This document shows positions 23,264 through 31,808 of a DNA stretch of 46,168 nt, one piece after another. How positions within the stretch are numbered: the stretch's first letter is position 1; the number at the start of each line of letters is the position of its first letter. The notes beneath the pieces were generated by a model. That model was not told the DNA's origin. It did not search any database and worked only from the letters and a program-made list of their open reading frames with translations. Source of the DNA: Methanoregula sp. UBA471 (GTDB taxonomy: Archaea; Halobacteriota; Methanomicrobia; Methanomicrobiales; Methanospirillaceae); the NCBI GenBank assembly GCA_002495065.1, contig DADT01000008.1:1-46168 (forward strand), read 5' to 3'. The position numbers were made by a program, and so were the translations under genes.

Positions 23264-23932
23264 ATGAAGATCCTTGCCATCCACGGGAGTCCCCGGACGA
23301 TCCGCAGTAATACACGGAGGCTCGCGGCACTCGTGCTCGAAGGGGCAGCTGATTCCGGAGCTGAAACTGAGATGATCGATCTTGCGGATTACCATATCAC
23401 ACCCTGCACCGCCTGCGAAGGGTGCTCGTTCACCGGGACCTGTGTCTTTGATGACGATGTCCCGACCCTGACAGCCCGGATGCAGGAAGCGGATGCCGTC
23501 ATATTCGGCTCTCCCGTATATATCGACAATATCAGCGGCCAGATGAAGGTCTTTTTCGACCGGCTGGCCGACGCAATCCATTACCAGGTCCTGGCCGGAA
23601 AATTCGGGTGTTCCGTCGCGACTACCCATGAATCCGGAGGAGATGAGGTGGTTGCATATCTTAACCACGTGCTCAATTATCTGGGGGTCCTTTCGGTAGG
23701 TGGGTTCAGTGTTGCTACTGCCGGAAAGGCGGAGCATGTGGAGGACGCCGGACCGGAAGCACAGGCACTCGGCAGAAAGCTCGCAGCCGCAGTCACCTCT
23801 GGTTTTTCCGATCCGGTCCAGGAAGCGCTCATCGCTGGCAACCGCTCATATTTCCGTGCGATTGTTGAAGAGAACCGGGATTTCCGCCCGGAGGAGTACG
23901 GACGATGGGTGCGGATGGGATGGATTGAATAA
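23264..23932 (+). CDS. Iron-sulfur flavoprotein (Isf-like NAD(P)H-dependent oxidoreductase)
   Basis: The protein has 222 residues. The flavodoxin-like start M-K-I-L-A-I-H-G-S-P-R binds the FMN phosphate. Residues 47-59 hold the compact cysteine motif C-T-A-C-E-G-C-S-F-T-G-T-C (C-x2-C-x2-C-x5-C) that ligates a 4Fe-4S cluster in methanogen Isf proteins. The G-S-P-V-Y-I-D-N-I-S-G loop completes the flavin site. Isf family members accept electrons from ferredoxin and are linked to oxygen or peroxide defence in Methanosarcina. The ATG at 23264 follows GAGGAGTGAT. It stands alone. Confidence 0.88.
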   Translation: MKILAIHGSPRTIRSNTRRLAALVLEGAADSGAETEMIDLADYHITPCTACEGCSFTGTCVFDDDVPTLTARMQEADAVIFGSPVYIDNISGQMKVFFDRLADAIHYQVLAGKFGCSVATTHESGGDEVVAYLNHVLNYLGVLSVGGFSVATAGKAEHVEDAGPEAQALGRKLAAAVTSGFSDPVQEALIAGNRSYFRAIVEENRDFRPEEYGRWVRMGWIE

Positions 23933-24045
23933 GCACCGGGATGTCGCATATATACCGGACAATCGCGAAAAAAGAAAATAAAAGATATTATGCCTGATGA
24001 CGGTCCGGTATTAGTATTTAATCATATACGTTCTGAGTGATACCT

Positions 24046-24396
24046 GTGAAAATTACCCGGCTCTACAACGGACCTGAAAATCTCTCCTGCTTTGAGGATA
24101 TTGAGATCGATCTTGCATCCAAGGCGCCGCTTGGATTATTCAGCCAACCGGTGGGTGCCAAGGCTGTTTTTTTCCGGGAAATCCCGCCCGGGTACCATTA
24201 CACGTGGCACAATGTCGTCTGCCGGGAATACGTGGTAACCCTTGAAGGCCAGGCCGAGATCGAGGCGGGAAGTGGCGAGAAACGGAGATTTGGCAAAGGA
24301 GATGTCCTCCTCGCTGAGGATATGACCGGCAAAGGTCACCGCACCCGTAGTATTGGCAGGAAAGTCTGGCGGCAGATATTTGTGACACTGCCATGA
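24046..24396 (+). CDS. Small cupin-fold protein
   Basis: The 116-residue protein starts with GTG at 24046 behind GAGTGATACCT; a second GTG nine bases earlier overlaps that ribosome site and is less likely. A cupin barrel is suggested by the conserved turns: F-F-R-E-I-P-P-G-Y-H-Y-T-W-H-N-V, V-V-T-L-E-G-Q-A-E-I-E-A-G-S-G and F-G-K-G-D-V-L-L-A-E-D-M-T-G-K-G-H. The two His and one Glu of the canonical metal site are partly present. Substrate unknown. The TATA-like TTTAATCATA near 24017-24026 is the likely promoter. Confidence 0.7.
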   Translation: MKITRLYNGPENLSCFEDIEIDLASKAPLGLFSQPVGAKAVFFREIPPGYHYTWHNVVCREYVVTLEGQAEIEAGSGEKRRFGKGDVLLAEDMTGKGHRTRSIGRKVWRQIFVTLP

Positions 24397-24538
24397 ACGT
24401 CTGAAAGATAATTTTCGGAGAATCACCATGTCGGTGTTTCCGGAAGGGCCCTCTCTTGCGTCCCTTGGGACCAGGCCGGAATATGGGGAATTGACAGGGA
24501 CGATTTCGCCTTCCCCAATCCCATGGAAAAGGAAAAAA

Positions 24539-25297
24539 TTACTGGTAGAAGGAAGGCCTGTCAGTCTCATCCCCGGGGGCACTTCCAATATTCCTGCCAG
24601 TATAATACCGGAAGGACATCACCATATTTTCATACGTCGCCTGGCTGAGGGTATCCTCGGAGGTCAGCGTGTAAATCATAACCGGCAGGAACCCTTTCTC
24701 ATTTGCCGATGCCTTGTTGCCGACGAAAACAATGGTCTTGCCAGGTGCTCCGGAATAAGGATCGCTCTCGACATCGAACCGGACGTAGGTGATCCCGTTA
24801 TAGGTGACGACAGATTCATTGAATGCTGCACCGGAACCACGGATGATATTCCGGATATTCTGGTCCACGCTGAGTGAGGATGAGTACGAGAAGATTGTCA
24901 GGGAGTCGGGGAGCTCAATATAGGTGCCACTGTTGTCGGTAATGGTCCGGTTGGCCCCGGAAACGGCCGGGTTGAAGATGGTCGTTTTATAGAGGATATT
25001 GTAAGGGGACGTGGGAACCCGGATGGTTGTACCTGCATACCCGCTCGGGGCAGAGATGGTGAAGAGGAGCTGCGTATCCCTGATAATCTTCGGAAGGGGA
25101 ATGGCGGGGGCGATCGTTGTCGGTACAGGAACCGGAGTCGTGGGCAAAGGAGTAGGAACAGCAGTCGGGGGTTCGGTCGGGATGGTCGTCGGCACCGGTG
25201 TTGGAGTCGGCGTGGGCTGGGCGGTCTGGGTGCACCCGGCGGTTACAATGAGGATGCCCAAAGTACAGCAGAGTACAACAAGCAATGAAGTTTTCAT
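24539..25297 (-). CDS. Secreted lipoprotein with PsbP/DUF-like surface domain
   Basis: The 252-residue protein carries a signal peptide and lipobox (I-V-T-A-G-C22), a long Thr-Pro-rich linker (residues 26-70) and a globular domain of about 170 residues. The domain starts L-L-F-T-I-S-A-P-S-G-Y-A-G-T-T-I-R-V and includes L-T-I-F-S-Y-S-S-S-L-S-V-D-Q and Y-E-N-M-V-M-S-F-R-Y-Y, a layout like the PsbP-type or DUF domains of methanogen surface proteins, though I cannot name one safely. A minus-strand TATA (AATTTTTATC) lies near 25322-25331. Lipid anchoring to the outer face of the membrane is expected. Function unknown. Confidence 0.7.
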   Translation of the reverse strand: MKTSLLVVLCCTLGILIVTAGCTQTAQPTPTPTPVPTTIPTEPPTAVPTPLPTTPVPVPTTIAPAIPLPKIIRDTQLLFTISAPSGYAGTTIRVPTSPYNILYKTTIFNPAVSGANRTITDNSGTYIELPDSLTIFSYSSSLSVDQNIRNIIRGSGAAFNESVVTYNGITYVRFDVESDPYSGAPGKTIVFVGNKASANEKGFLPVMIYTLTSEDTLSQATYENMVMSFRYYTGRNIGSAPGDETDRPSFYQ

Positions 25298-25514
25298 ACG
25301 CCCTCATAGATGTAGCAGTTGATAAAAATTTCGAGTCGTTTTACCTGTATGCATGAGAGCGCAGCAAAAAACAACGAACCCTCCCTGAAAACATAGAATA
25401 GAATAGCGCCCCGCAAGAACCTTCCCCTCATGAGTATTCTCAGAAGCGGTCTGGTGAATTTAAACAGGAAATCTATTCCTGAAAAGCGCAGGGAATGGGA
25501 AGATACGGACAAAC

Positions 25515-25522
25515 AAAAAAAA
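25515..25522 (-). terminator. Oligo-T terminator of tRNA-Lys
   Basis: Read on the minus strand, T8 follows immediately after the discriminator base of the tRNA, the usual end signal for archaeal tRNA genes. Confidence 0.6.
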
Positions 25523-25596
25523 CGGGCCTGAAGGGATTTGAACCCTTGACCTGCGGATTAAGAGTCCGCCGCTATGCCGAACTAAGCTACAGACCC
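25523..25596 (-). tRNA. tRNA-Lys (anticodon CUU)
   Basis: The minus strand folds as a complete tRNA. The acceptor stem is GGGTCTG with CAGGCCC (one G-U pair) and a G discriminator. The D arm contains the AGTTCGGCA loop, the anticodon loop is C-T-CTT-A-A with stem GCGGA/TCCGC, and the T arm has stem AAGGG/CCCTT around TTCAAAT. The anticodon CTT reads AAG, lysine. CCA is not encoded and no intron is present. An AT-rich TATTATTAGG-like element about 20 bases upstream may be the promoter. Confidence 0.93.
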
Positions 25597-25702
25597 AAGC
25601 CTGTTAGACCTAATAATGTGGTCGATAATGCCGAATAAATGTTTTGGAGATAATTTCCTTGGAATCCCTTAATACGCAGGAATAGTACATCTTTCTAGTA
25701 AT

Positions 25703-27172
25703 ATGCCACAGGAAGCCCCGTTTGAGCAGCCGGGACCGACAAAATACGGTATCTTCGGGTGCGGGACCAACGGTTACAACATCATTCTCGAACTCGCAAA
25801 AGAGCATGAGCGCGTGATTGTTGTCGACAAGGATGATATGAGAGTGCGAAACCTCCGGGACCAGAAGTTCGATGCGTACCTGCGGGACGTCACCTCTTCC
25901 GAAATGCTTACCGGGCTTCCGGTGTTCGAGATCGCGTTTGTCATGACCGGCGACGGGGAGGCGAATCTGGCCGCGGTTCTTGCCATCAAAAAGCGTTACC
26001 CGGCCGTACAGGTGGTTGCACGTTCGATCGACCCGGTGAACGGGCAGAAACTCACCGCTGCGGGGGCGGACCTGGTGCTCTACCCCCAGGAAGTTGTTGC
26101 ACGGTCGGCGATACTCCAAATCAAAAAGCAGCACTCGAGCAGGATCTCGCAAAGGCTCTTTACCCTCCTTGCCGGTTGGGAGGGTACGCTGGGTATCATC
26201 ACCCACAAGAACCCGGATCCGGATGCGATTGCATCGGCTATGGCACTGGCCGAGATTGCAAAACATGCCAACCCGAAGTCACTCGCAACCCGGATCTTCT
26301 ATGAAGGCAATATCGGCCACCAGGAGAACCGCACGTTTGTCAACCTGCTGGATATCAAAATGGAGCACCTGAACCCGGAGGCACTCCAGAAATGCACCTA
26401 TATTGCACTGGTTGATTGTGCGGGTCCCGGTGCAAATAACGATGTCCCACCGCAGACAAAGATCAATATTATCATCGACCATCACAAGGACGGCAGGCAT
26501 GTGGCGACCCAGAGCACCTTCATCGACAACCGTCCCGGTGTTGGTGCCACTGCCAGCATCCTGACCCAGTACCTGCAGGAGCTTGATGTCCCCATCGACA
26601 AGCGGGTTGCGACTGCACTTCTCTATGGTATCCGTACTGATACCAGGGAGTTCAAGCGGAACGTGACATCGCAGGACCTCAATTACGCGGGGTTCCTCCT
26701 GCCTCTGACGGACGCCGACCTGCTCGACAAGATCATGTCTCCTTCCATGTCGCAGGAGACCCTCGACGTAATCGGCACGGCAATCACCCGTCGGAAGATC
26801 CAGAGCGGGTATCTCTTTGCCAACGTGGGATATGTTATGAACCGTGATGCACTCCCGCAGGCAGCTGACATTCTCATCACCCTCGAAGGGGTAAATACCG
26901 CGCTTGTCTATGGTATCACCGACAACGCGATCGTTATATCGGCCCGGAACCGTGACATCCGGTTACATATCGGCAATGCACTGTCGGAAGCATTCGGGGA
27001 GATGGGGGATGCCGGTGGTCACCCGAATATGGCGGCCGCGATGCTCCCTCTCCATTATTTCGGCAAAGTGGAGAACAAGGCCCAGCTGCTCGAGTTCGTC
27101 ATTGAGCCCATACTGAAGAAGTTCCGGAACCTTGTCGGGCTGGAGAATGAAGTAAAAAAGAATGGCTCCTAG
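25703..27172 (+). CDS. TrkA-N/DHH-DHHA1 phosphoesterase-family protein
   Basis: The 489-residue protein joins a nucleotide-binding TrkA-N (RCK-N) domain with a DHH phosphoesterase. Residues 14-135 carry Y-G-I-F-G-C-G-T-N-G-Y and V-V-D-K-D. The DHH part has N-P-D-P-D-A-I-A-S (near 170), V-D-C-A-G-P (near 237), the family motif D-H-H-K-D-G, and, in DHHA1, G-D-A-G-G-H-P-N-M-A-A-A. All metal-binding positions appear intact. Related archaeal proteins are expected to hydrolyse phosphodiester bonds in small nucleotides under control of a bound ligand, but the substrate is not established. It starts a run of three same-strand genes with mptE and the radical SAM gene. Confidence 0.88.
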   Translation: MPQEAPFEQPGPTKYGIFGCGTNGYNIILELAKEHERVIVVDKDDMRVRNLRDQKFDAYLRDVTSSEMLTGLPVFEIAFVMTGDGEANLAAVLAIKKRYPAVQVVARSIDPVNGQKLTAAGADLVLYPQEVVARSAILQIKKQHSSRISQRLFTLLAGWEGTLGIITHKNPDPDAIASAMALAEIAKHANPKSLATRIFYEGNIGHQENRTFVNLLDIKMEHLNPEALQKCTYIALVDCAGPGANNDVPPQTKINIIIDHHKDGRHVATQSTFIDNRPGVGATASILTQYLQELDVPIDKRVATALLYGIRTDTREFKRNVTSQDLNYAGFLLPLTDADLLDKIMSPSMSQETLDVIGTAITRRKIQSGYLFANVGYVMNRDALPQAADILITLEGVNTALVYGITDNAIVISARNRDIRLHIGNALSEAFGEMGDAGGHPNMAAAMLPLHYFGKVENKAQLLEFVIEPILKKFRNLVGLENEVKKNGS

Positions 27173-27311
27173 TCCCGGAAAAGGTGCCGGAGCGTTCCGC
27201 TGAAGAAGAACGGATGCGAAACAGGGAACGCCCGGCATCAGAGGCAACGGGCACGACTTCCGGCAGAATCCGGGAAGAGCGGGATGAACCTGAAATTATG
27301 GCTGGCAGAGA

Positions 27312-27932
27312 ATGAATTTTAACGAGTGGGAACCCTGGTATTGTGAGATCCTGGATTATTTCGGATTTTCCCGTGCTGATGACGAGAAAGCAGCCCGGCA
27401 GCTTGCCTTGCTGTTATCCCGGGATGATCTTGCTGCACTCGCAGCCCTTACCTGCGGCAGCGAAGTTACCGTCTGCGGAAATGCACCCTGCCTGAAAGAT
27501 GAACTCTCAAAGATCCGTGGTGTCGTATTTGCAGCAGATGCAGCGGCTGAGGTGCTTGATGCACACGGCATCTGTCCTGATGTAGTCTTTACCGACCTTG
27601 ATGGTGCAACGGATCGGCTCCTTTCCATGAACGAATCGGGCACGATTGTCGTAATCCATGCGCATGGCGACAATATGCCCCTGCTCAACTATTGGGTACC
27701 GAGGTTCAAGGGGCCGGTCGTCGGTACTACCCAGAGCTCCCCGCTCCCGCATGTGTACAACTTCGGTGGATTTTCTGATGGTGACCGTGCAGTTTTCGCT
27801 GCGGACGAACTCGGTGCCGGGCATATCACGCTTATCGGGTTTGACCTGGATGATAAAAATGTAGACCCGGTGAAGCGGGGCAAACTGTTCTGGGCGCGGA
27901 GACTTCTCGCTGCGATTGGCTATGCCTGCTGA
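27312..27932 (+). CDS. mptE: 6-hydroxymethyl-7,8-dihydropterin pyrophosphokinase, archaeal MptE type
   Basis: The 206-residue protein matches DUF115/MptE: E-V-T-V-C-G-N-A-P-C-L, V-V-F-A-A-D-A-A-A-E-V-L, the C-P-D-V-V-F-T-D-L-D-G strand with acidic metal ligands, V-I-H-A-H-G-D-N near 116 and the closing G-F-D-L-D-D-K-N. MptE transfers pyrophosphate from ATP to 6-hydroxymethyl-dihydropterin, activating it for coupling to the arene in methanopterin synthesis; it replaces bacterial FolK. The companion arene-forming enzyme is encoded at 10568-12100, not adjacent. It overlaps the next gene by 11 bases, so coupled translation is expected. Confidence 0.85.
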   Translation: MNFNEWEPWYCEILDYFGFSRADDEKAARQLALLLSRDDLAALAALTCGSEVTVCGNAPCLKDELSKIRGVVFAADAAAEVLDAHGICPDVVFTDLDGATDRLLSMNESGTIVVIHAHGDNMPLLNYWVPRFKGPVVGTTQSSPLPHVYNFGGFSDGDRAVFAADELGAGHITLIGFDLDDKNVDPVKRGKLFWARRLLAAIGYAC

Positions 27933-29565
27933 AGCATATATCCTTGACGGCTATGTGGACGAACCTGCATGTCTCGGGGTCCCTCCGTATATATCGCCCT
28001 ATATCAGGACTGTTGCCGGCGCACTGATCTCCCACGGGTTCAATGTCCGGTACCTGACCATTGACCAGCTCCGGAACGATCCGCACCACATCAGCAGGAT
28101 GGACGCTGCAGGCCTGCTGGTCATGATCGCAGGAGTTACCGTACCGGGAAAGTATCTCGGGGGTACACCTGCGACACTCAATGAGATCGAACAGGTAGGG
28201 CACATGCTCTACGGTCCAAAAAAATTGATCGGAGGCCCGATCGGTTTCGGGTATTCCCCGGAGGGCGGGCAGTGTGCCGTCAGGCAGCTCATCAGCGGTT
28301 TTGATGCGCTCCTTACCGGGGAACCGGCAATTGCCCTTGATAACTGGCTTAATGACTGTGATCCGGCAGGAACGCTCGATTACACCCGTACCGATCCATG
28401 GAGCATTGCAGGGAGTGGGATCATCGGACAGCACCCGGATTTCCCGTACGTCATGTGCGAGCTTGAGACAGCACGGGGCTGCCCGCATGGTGTATCAGGT
28501 GGCTGTTCCTTTTGCACCGAGCCGTTTTACGGGACCCCGACCTATCGCAGCATCGAGGGAATCGCTGGCGAAGTTGCCGCCCTGCATACTCATGGGGCAC
28601 GGCACTTCCGTGTTGGCCGGCAGCCGGACATCCTGGCCTATGGTGCCGGTGGCGGGGAGTACCCTGCACCCCGCCCGGATCTCCTGGAGGAGCTCTTTTC
28701 CTCAATCCGCGCCGCAGCGCCCGGGTTGAAAACCCTGCACATTGACAACACGAACCCTGCGACAATCGCGAAACATGAACAGGAGAGCCGTGAGGCGTTG
28801 CGGGCGATCATCCGGTATCATACTCCCGGTGATGTTGCCGCGTTTGGCATGGAAACTGCAGATCCTGTGGTTGTTACCGCAAACAATCTCAAAGCTCTGC
28901 CAGAGGAGGTCTTCGGGGCGATCCGGATTGTGAATGAGGAAGGCGGCCAGCGGAGGGATGGCATACCCGAGCTGCTTCCCGGGCTCAATTTTGTCTGTGG
29001 TCTTGCCGGAGAGACCGGGAAGACCTATGCACTCAACGAAGAGTTCCTCGTGCGGGTCCGTGATGCCGGGTTAATGGTACGACGGGTGAACATCCGGCAG
29101 GTCATGCCCTTTGAAGGGACACCCGTCTACACCAATAACACGCTGGGAAAATATGACCGGCGGTTCAGGGCATTCAAGGAATTTGTGCGGCAGAATTTCG
29201 ACCTGCCAATGCTCCGGCGGGTCTATCCCATTGGCACGGTGCTTCGCGATATAAGGATCGAGGTCTCCGGGCCACTTTCATTCGGAAGGCAGCTGGGATC
29301 CTACCCAATTCTTGTCGGGATTCCTGTCTGTCTTGAAAAGCGGAGTGTGATCGATGCGGTCATCGTTGACTGGGGTATGCGGTCGGTGACAGCGCTACCG
29401 GTACCCGTCGAAATCAACTCTCTGCCCGCAGCTGCGATAAAATGGTTACCGGGCGTCGGGAAGAAAAAAGTGGCCTCTGTTATCGCCAGGCGCCCGTTTG
29501 CCGGTCTCGGGGCCTACCGGAATATAGCAGGGTCATCGGTGCTGGATCACCTGCTGAAGTTCTAA
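27922..29565 (+). CDS. Archaeal radical SAM protein with C-terminal helix-hairpin-helix (COG1031-like)
   Basis: I choose the ATG at 27922 over a TTG six bases earlier. The 547-residue protein has a B12-binding-like or leader domain (residues 1-165), then a radical SAM core whose cluster cysteines read C-P-H-G-V-S-G-G-C-S-F-C, i.e. C-x7-C-x2-C instead of the usual C-x3-C-x2-C. After the barrel comes a C-terminal part with a helix-hairpin-helix (W-L-P-G-V-G-K-K-K-V-A-S-V-I), which usually contacts nucleic acids. The layout matches COG1031, an archaeal group whose reaction is unknown; tRNA or DNA modification is possible. It overlaps mptE by 11 bases and its end overlaps the convergent protease gene by four. 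Confidence 0.85.
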   Translation: MPAEAYILDGYVDEPACLGVPPYISPYIRTVAGALISHGFNVRYLTIDQLRNDPHHISRMDAAGLLVMIAGVTVPGKYLGGTPATLNEIEQVGHMLYGPKKLIGGPIGFGYSPEGGQCAVRQLISGFDALLTGEPAIALDNWLNDCDPAGTLDYTRTDPWSIAGSGIIGQHPDFPYVMCELETARGCPHGVSGGCSFCTEPFYGTPTYRSIEGIAGEVAALHTHGARHFRVGRQPDILAYGAGGGEYPAPRPDLLEELFSSIRAAAPGLKTLHIDNTNPATIAKHEQESREALRAIIRYHTPGDVAAFGMETADPVVVTANNLKALPEEVFGAIRIVNEEGGQRRDGIPELLPGLNFVCGLAGETGKTYALNEEFLVRVRDAGLMVRRVNIRQVMPFEGTPVYTNNTLGKYDRRFRAFKEFVRQNFDLPMLRRVYPIGTVLRDIRIEVSGPLSFGRQLGSYPILVGIPVCLEKRSVIDAVIVDWGMRSVTALPVPVEINSLPAAAIKWLPGVGKKKVASVIARRPFAGLGAYRNIAGSSVLDHLLKF

Positions 29566-30695
29566 ATCTGTTTTAACTCGGTAACCTTGATGATATCTGT
29601 CCGGGTGACTATCCCGAGAATCTTTCCGTCCTGGACAATCGGGATTCTGCCAAAGTTGCGGGCAGACATGATCTTGAGGGCTTCCATAACCGGAGCGTTC
29701 GGCGGCAGGATAACCGGGTCATGGGTCATGATGTCCCGCACCTGCATCGCTTCACGATCGATGGAAGACGTCCGGTTTACGTCTGCGAGTGTTACCATGC
29801 CGATCAGGGTATCCCGCTCGACGACCGGAAACCCGAGGTGCTTGCTCGAGTACATCATGGTGATAACCTGGCTCACCGGGAGCGTCGGAGGTACCGTTGT
29901 TACCGGGGAACTCATCATGTCCCCGACGGTGACATTCTGTAACAGGAAACTGTACTTCACCGCGGTGGACTCCATGCTTGCGCCGATATAGATGAAGAGC
30001 GCGATCAGGATCAGGAAGGGGGAGAAGAAAAAGAGGCCTATCAGGCCAAATACGATGGCAAAACCCTTCCCTATATCTGCCGCGATCTTCGTCGCACGAT
30101 GAAGCGGCATCCGTTTTGCCAGCCATGCACGCAGCACCCGCCCCCCGTCCATGGGAAATGCAGGCAGCAGGTTGAAGGCAAAGAGAATAACATTAAGGAC
30201 GCCCAGGTACCCGAAAACAAAGATCAATACACCGGCGATCGGGGGGTTCGTTGTAACAGCAGGTACTGCATAGACAAGCCCGCTGCAGATCAGGCCGACA
30301 ACCAGGCTGGTCAGCGGCCCGACAAGCGCCATGGGCAGTTCGGCTTTCGGGTCCGGCACTCCCTCTTCCATGGATGCAATGCCGCCGAAGATCATAAGGG
30401 TGATACTGTTGATCTTGATCCCTTTATACCGGGCAACCAGCGAGTGGGCGAGTTCGTGCACGAGCACACCTCCAAAAAGGCCGAGGGCGACGACGGTGCC
30501 GAGCAGATAGGGAACATAGCCGGCGCTGATAAGGGAAGTGTCTACCGGTACCTGGAAGATCTCATTGAGCATACCGGCCGTGAGCGCGATCTGGCTCCCG
30601 ATAATCCAGGCAAACAGGGGAATGACCAGGATAAATGTATAATGGATCAGGATTGGAATTCCAAAAATGCGCCCGATCCGAAAAGACCCGTCCAT
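29562..30695 (-). CDS. Site-2-type membrane metalloprotease (M50) with CBS pair
   Basis: The 377-residue protein has six or so helices and the M50 zinc site H80-E81-L-A-H84 plus the distal motif L-L-P-A-F-P-M-D-G-G-R. Residues about 250-377 form two CBS domains (M-S-S-P-V-T-T-V-P and I-M-T-H-D-P-V-I-L), which in this subfamily bind adenine nucleotides and may tune proteolysis. Such proteases cut transmembrane segments of signalling proteins; the target is unknown. The start ATG (30695) lies 51 bases from the divergent PRC-barrel gene, with a shared palindromic TATA box between them. Confidence 0.93.
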   Translation of the reverse strand: MDGSFRIGRIFGIPILIHYTFILVIPLFAWIIGSQIALTAGMLNEIFQVPVDTSLISAGYVPYLLGTVVALGLFGGVLVHELAHSLVARYKGIKINSITLMIFGGIASMEEGVPDPKAELPMALVGPLTSLVVGLICSGLVYAVPAVTTNPPIAGVLIFVFGYLGVLNVILFAFNLLPAFPMDGGRVLRAWLAKRMPLHRATKIAADIGKGFAIVFGLIGLFFFSPFLILIALFIYIGASMESTAVKYSFLLQNVTVGDMMSSPVTTVPPTLPVSQVITMMYSSKHLGFPVVERDTLIGMVTLADVNRTSSIDREAMQVRDIMTHDPVILPPNAPVMEALKIMSARNFGRIPIVQDGKILGIVTRTDIIKVTELKQI

Positions 30696-30721
30696 AACAA
30701 AGGATTATCTTTTTAACTCTT

Positions 30722-30733
30722 AAGTATATACTT
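30722..30733. promoter_or_regulatory. Palindromic TATA box shared by divergent genes
   Basis: AAGTATATACTT is a perfect 12-base palindrome, 14 bases before the PRC-barrel ATG (30747) and 27 bases before the protease ATG (30695, minus strand). If used in both directions with the usual 25-base spacing, the PRC mRNA would be leaderless (it has no ribosome site) and the protease mRNA would have a leader of only a few bases. Confidence 0.45.
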
Positions 30734-30746
30734 TCATCTGATAACG

Positions 30747-31013
30747 ATGGAAACCCAGATTACGGAGATGTTCGGGCTTCAGATCTATACGGACAAGGGC
30801 ATGTTTATCGGCGAAGTCGAAGATGTTCTCATTGATGTGGATCAGAAGAAGATAGATTCGATAGTGGTCGGCAAGGTCAACGACCAGCTCTTTGAGCTCA
30901 AGAATTACCGGGGCCTCAAGATCCCGTACCGTATCATCAGCGCAATCGACGACATTGTCCTGATCCGCCACCTGCCGGGTGCCTTCACGGGCGCCACCAG
31001 TGCAGAAGAGTAA
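30747..31013 (+). CDS. PRC-barrel domain protein
   Basis: The 88-residue protein is almost entirely one PRC-barrel: E-M-F-G-L-Q-I-Y-T-D-K-G-M-F-I-G-E-V-E-D then the I-D-V-D-Q-K-K-I-D-S-I-V-V-G strands and K-I-P-Y-R-I-I-S-A-I-D-D-I-V-L-I. Archaeal single-domain PRC proteins are linked to cell division and RNA metabolism (CdpB-like in haloarchaea), but homology alone does not show that here. No ribosome site precedes the ATG, consistent with a leaderless transcript from the palindromic TATA box. Confidence 0.85.
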   Translation: METQITEMFGLQIYTDKGMFIGEVEDVLIDVDQKKIDSIVVGKVNDQLFELKNYRGLKIPYRIISAIDDIVLIRHLPGAFTGATSAEE

Positions 31014-31079
31014 ATCAGCTGGCAGTCTGCTGCGGGAAGATTTCCTATATTTTATGCATTCCCGCACATGGTCGTTTAT

Positions 31080-31808
31080 ATGGAAAACCGGGAAATATTC
31101 TCAACGATTACTGCTATCCCCCCTGTTTTTGTCAGGCTTGACGGGCGTGCCTTTCACGGCCTTGCTGAGAAGTTATCCCTGAAAAAACCGTTTGACGAAC
31201 GGTTTAAGGACGCGATGGTGCAGGTATGCACAGCACTTGTCGCTGAGAGCGGGCTCAACCCGGAGTTTGCCTTCACCTTCTCAGACGAGATCAGCCTTTA
31301 TTTTGTAAAACTCCCGTTCAATGGCCGGGTGGAAAAAATAGATTCAGTCACGGCATCCTTTGCTTCGAGTACCCTCACATGTGCGCTGGGGATATCGTAT
31401 CCGTTGTCATTCGATGCACGGGTCATCCCCTCCACGCCGGAATTTGCCCTTGAGTACCTCGCCAGCCGCCAGAACGAGGCATGGCGCAATCACCTGAACG
31501 GCTACTGCCAGCAGGCACTGATTGAGGAAGGAATGAGTGCTAAAAAAGCCGCGGAACAGCTCAAAGGACTCCCGGCCAAAGACCTCCATGAGATGATGCA
31601 TGTGCGGGGTTTCAATCTTGCCACCACCCCCTCATGGCAGCGCCGGGGCGTGCTGGTCTATAAGAAAATCACGCAAAAAGAAGGTTTCAATCCGATTACC
31701 AGAGAGCATGTGGTGGCAGAGCGGAGTGCGGTTACGGTCGATCAGGATCTCCCCCTGTTTACTACGCCGGAAGGTCAGGCCTTCCTGCGAAGTCTGGTGG
31801 GAGTATAA
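31080..31808 (+). CDS. Thg1-family tRNA(His) guanylyltransferase / 3'-5' polymerase
   Basis: The 242-residue protein carries the Thg1 palm-domain acids: V-R-L-D-G-R-A-F-H-G-L near residue 19 and T-F-S-D-E-I-S-L-Y-F near 71, with S-C-A/S-T-L-T-C-A-L-G between. Eukaryotic Thg1 adds G-1 to tRNA-His; archaeal and bacterial Thg1-like proteins mostly repair 5'-truncated tRNAs by 3'-5' nucleotide addition. Which role applies depends on whether G-1 is genome-encoded in this species' tRNA-His, not visible here. I prefer ATG 31080 (M-E-N-R-E-I-F) to 31068, because a TATA-like CTATATTTTA ends near 31053 and would place the transcript start near the ATG. Confidence 0.88.
   Translation: MENREIFSTITAIPPVFVRLDGRAFHGLAEKLSLKKPFDERFKDAMVQVCTALVAESGLNPEFAFTFSDEISLYFVKLPFNGRVEKIDSVTASFASSTLTCALGISYPLSFDARVIPSTPEFALEYLASRQNEAWRNHLNGYCQQALIEEGMSAKKAAEQLKGLPAKDLHEMMHVRGFNLATTPSWQRRGVLVYKKITQKEGFNPITREHVVAERSAVTVDQDLPLFTTPEGQAFLRSLVGV

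Noticed and set aside
24428..24877. 149-codon plus-strand frame after the cupin gene
   Set aside because: Most of it is antisense to the lipoprotein with its clear signal peptide; the translated sequence has no fold-like pattern.
25130..25235. Repetitive GTCGG/GGAGT-rich stretch looking like a tandem repeat
   Set aside because: It is the coding sequence of the Thr-Pro linker of the lipoprotein on the minus strand, not a DNA repeat element.
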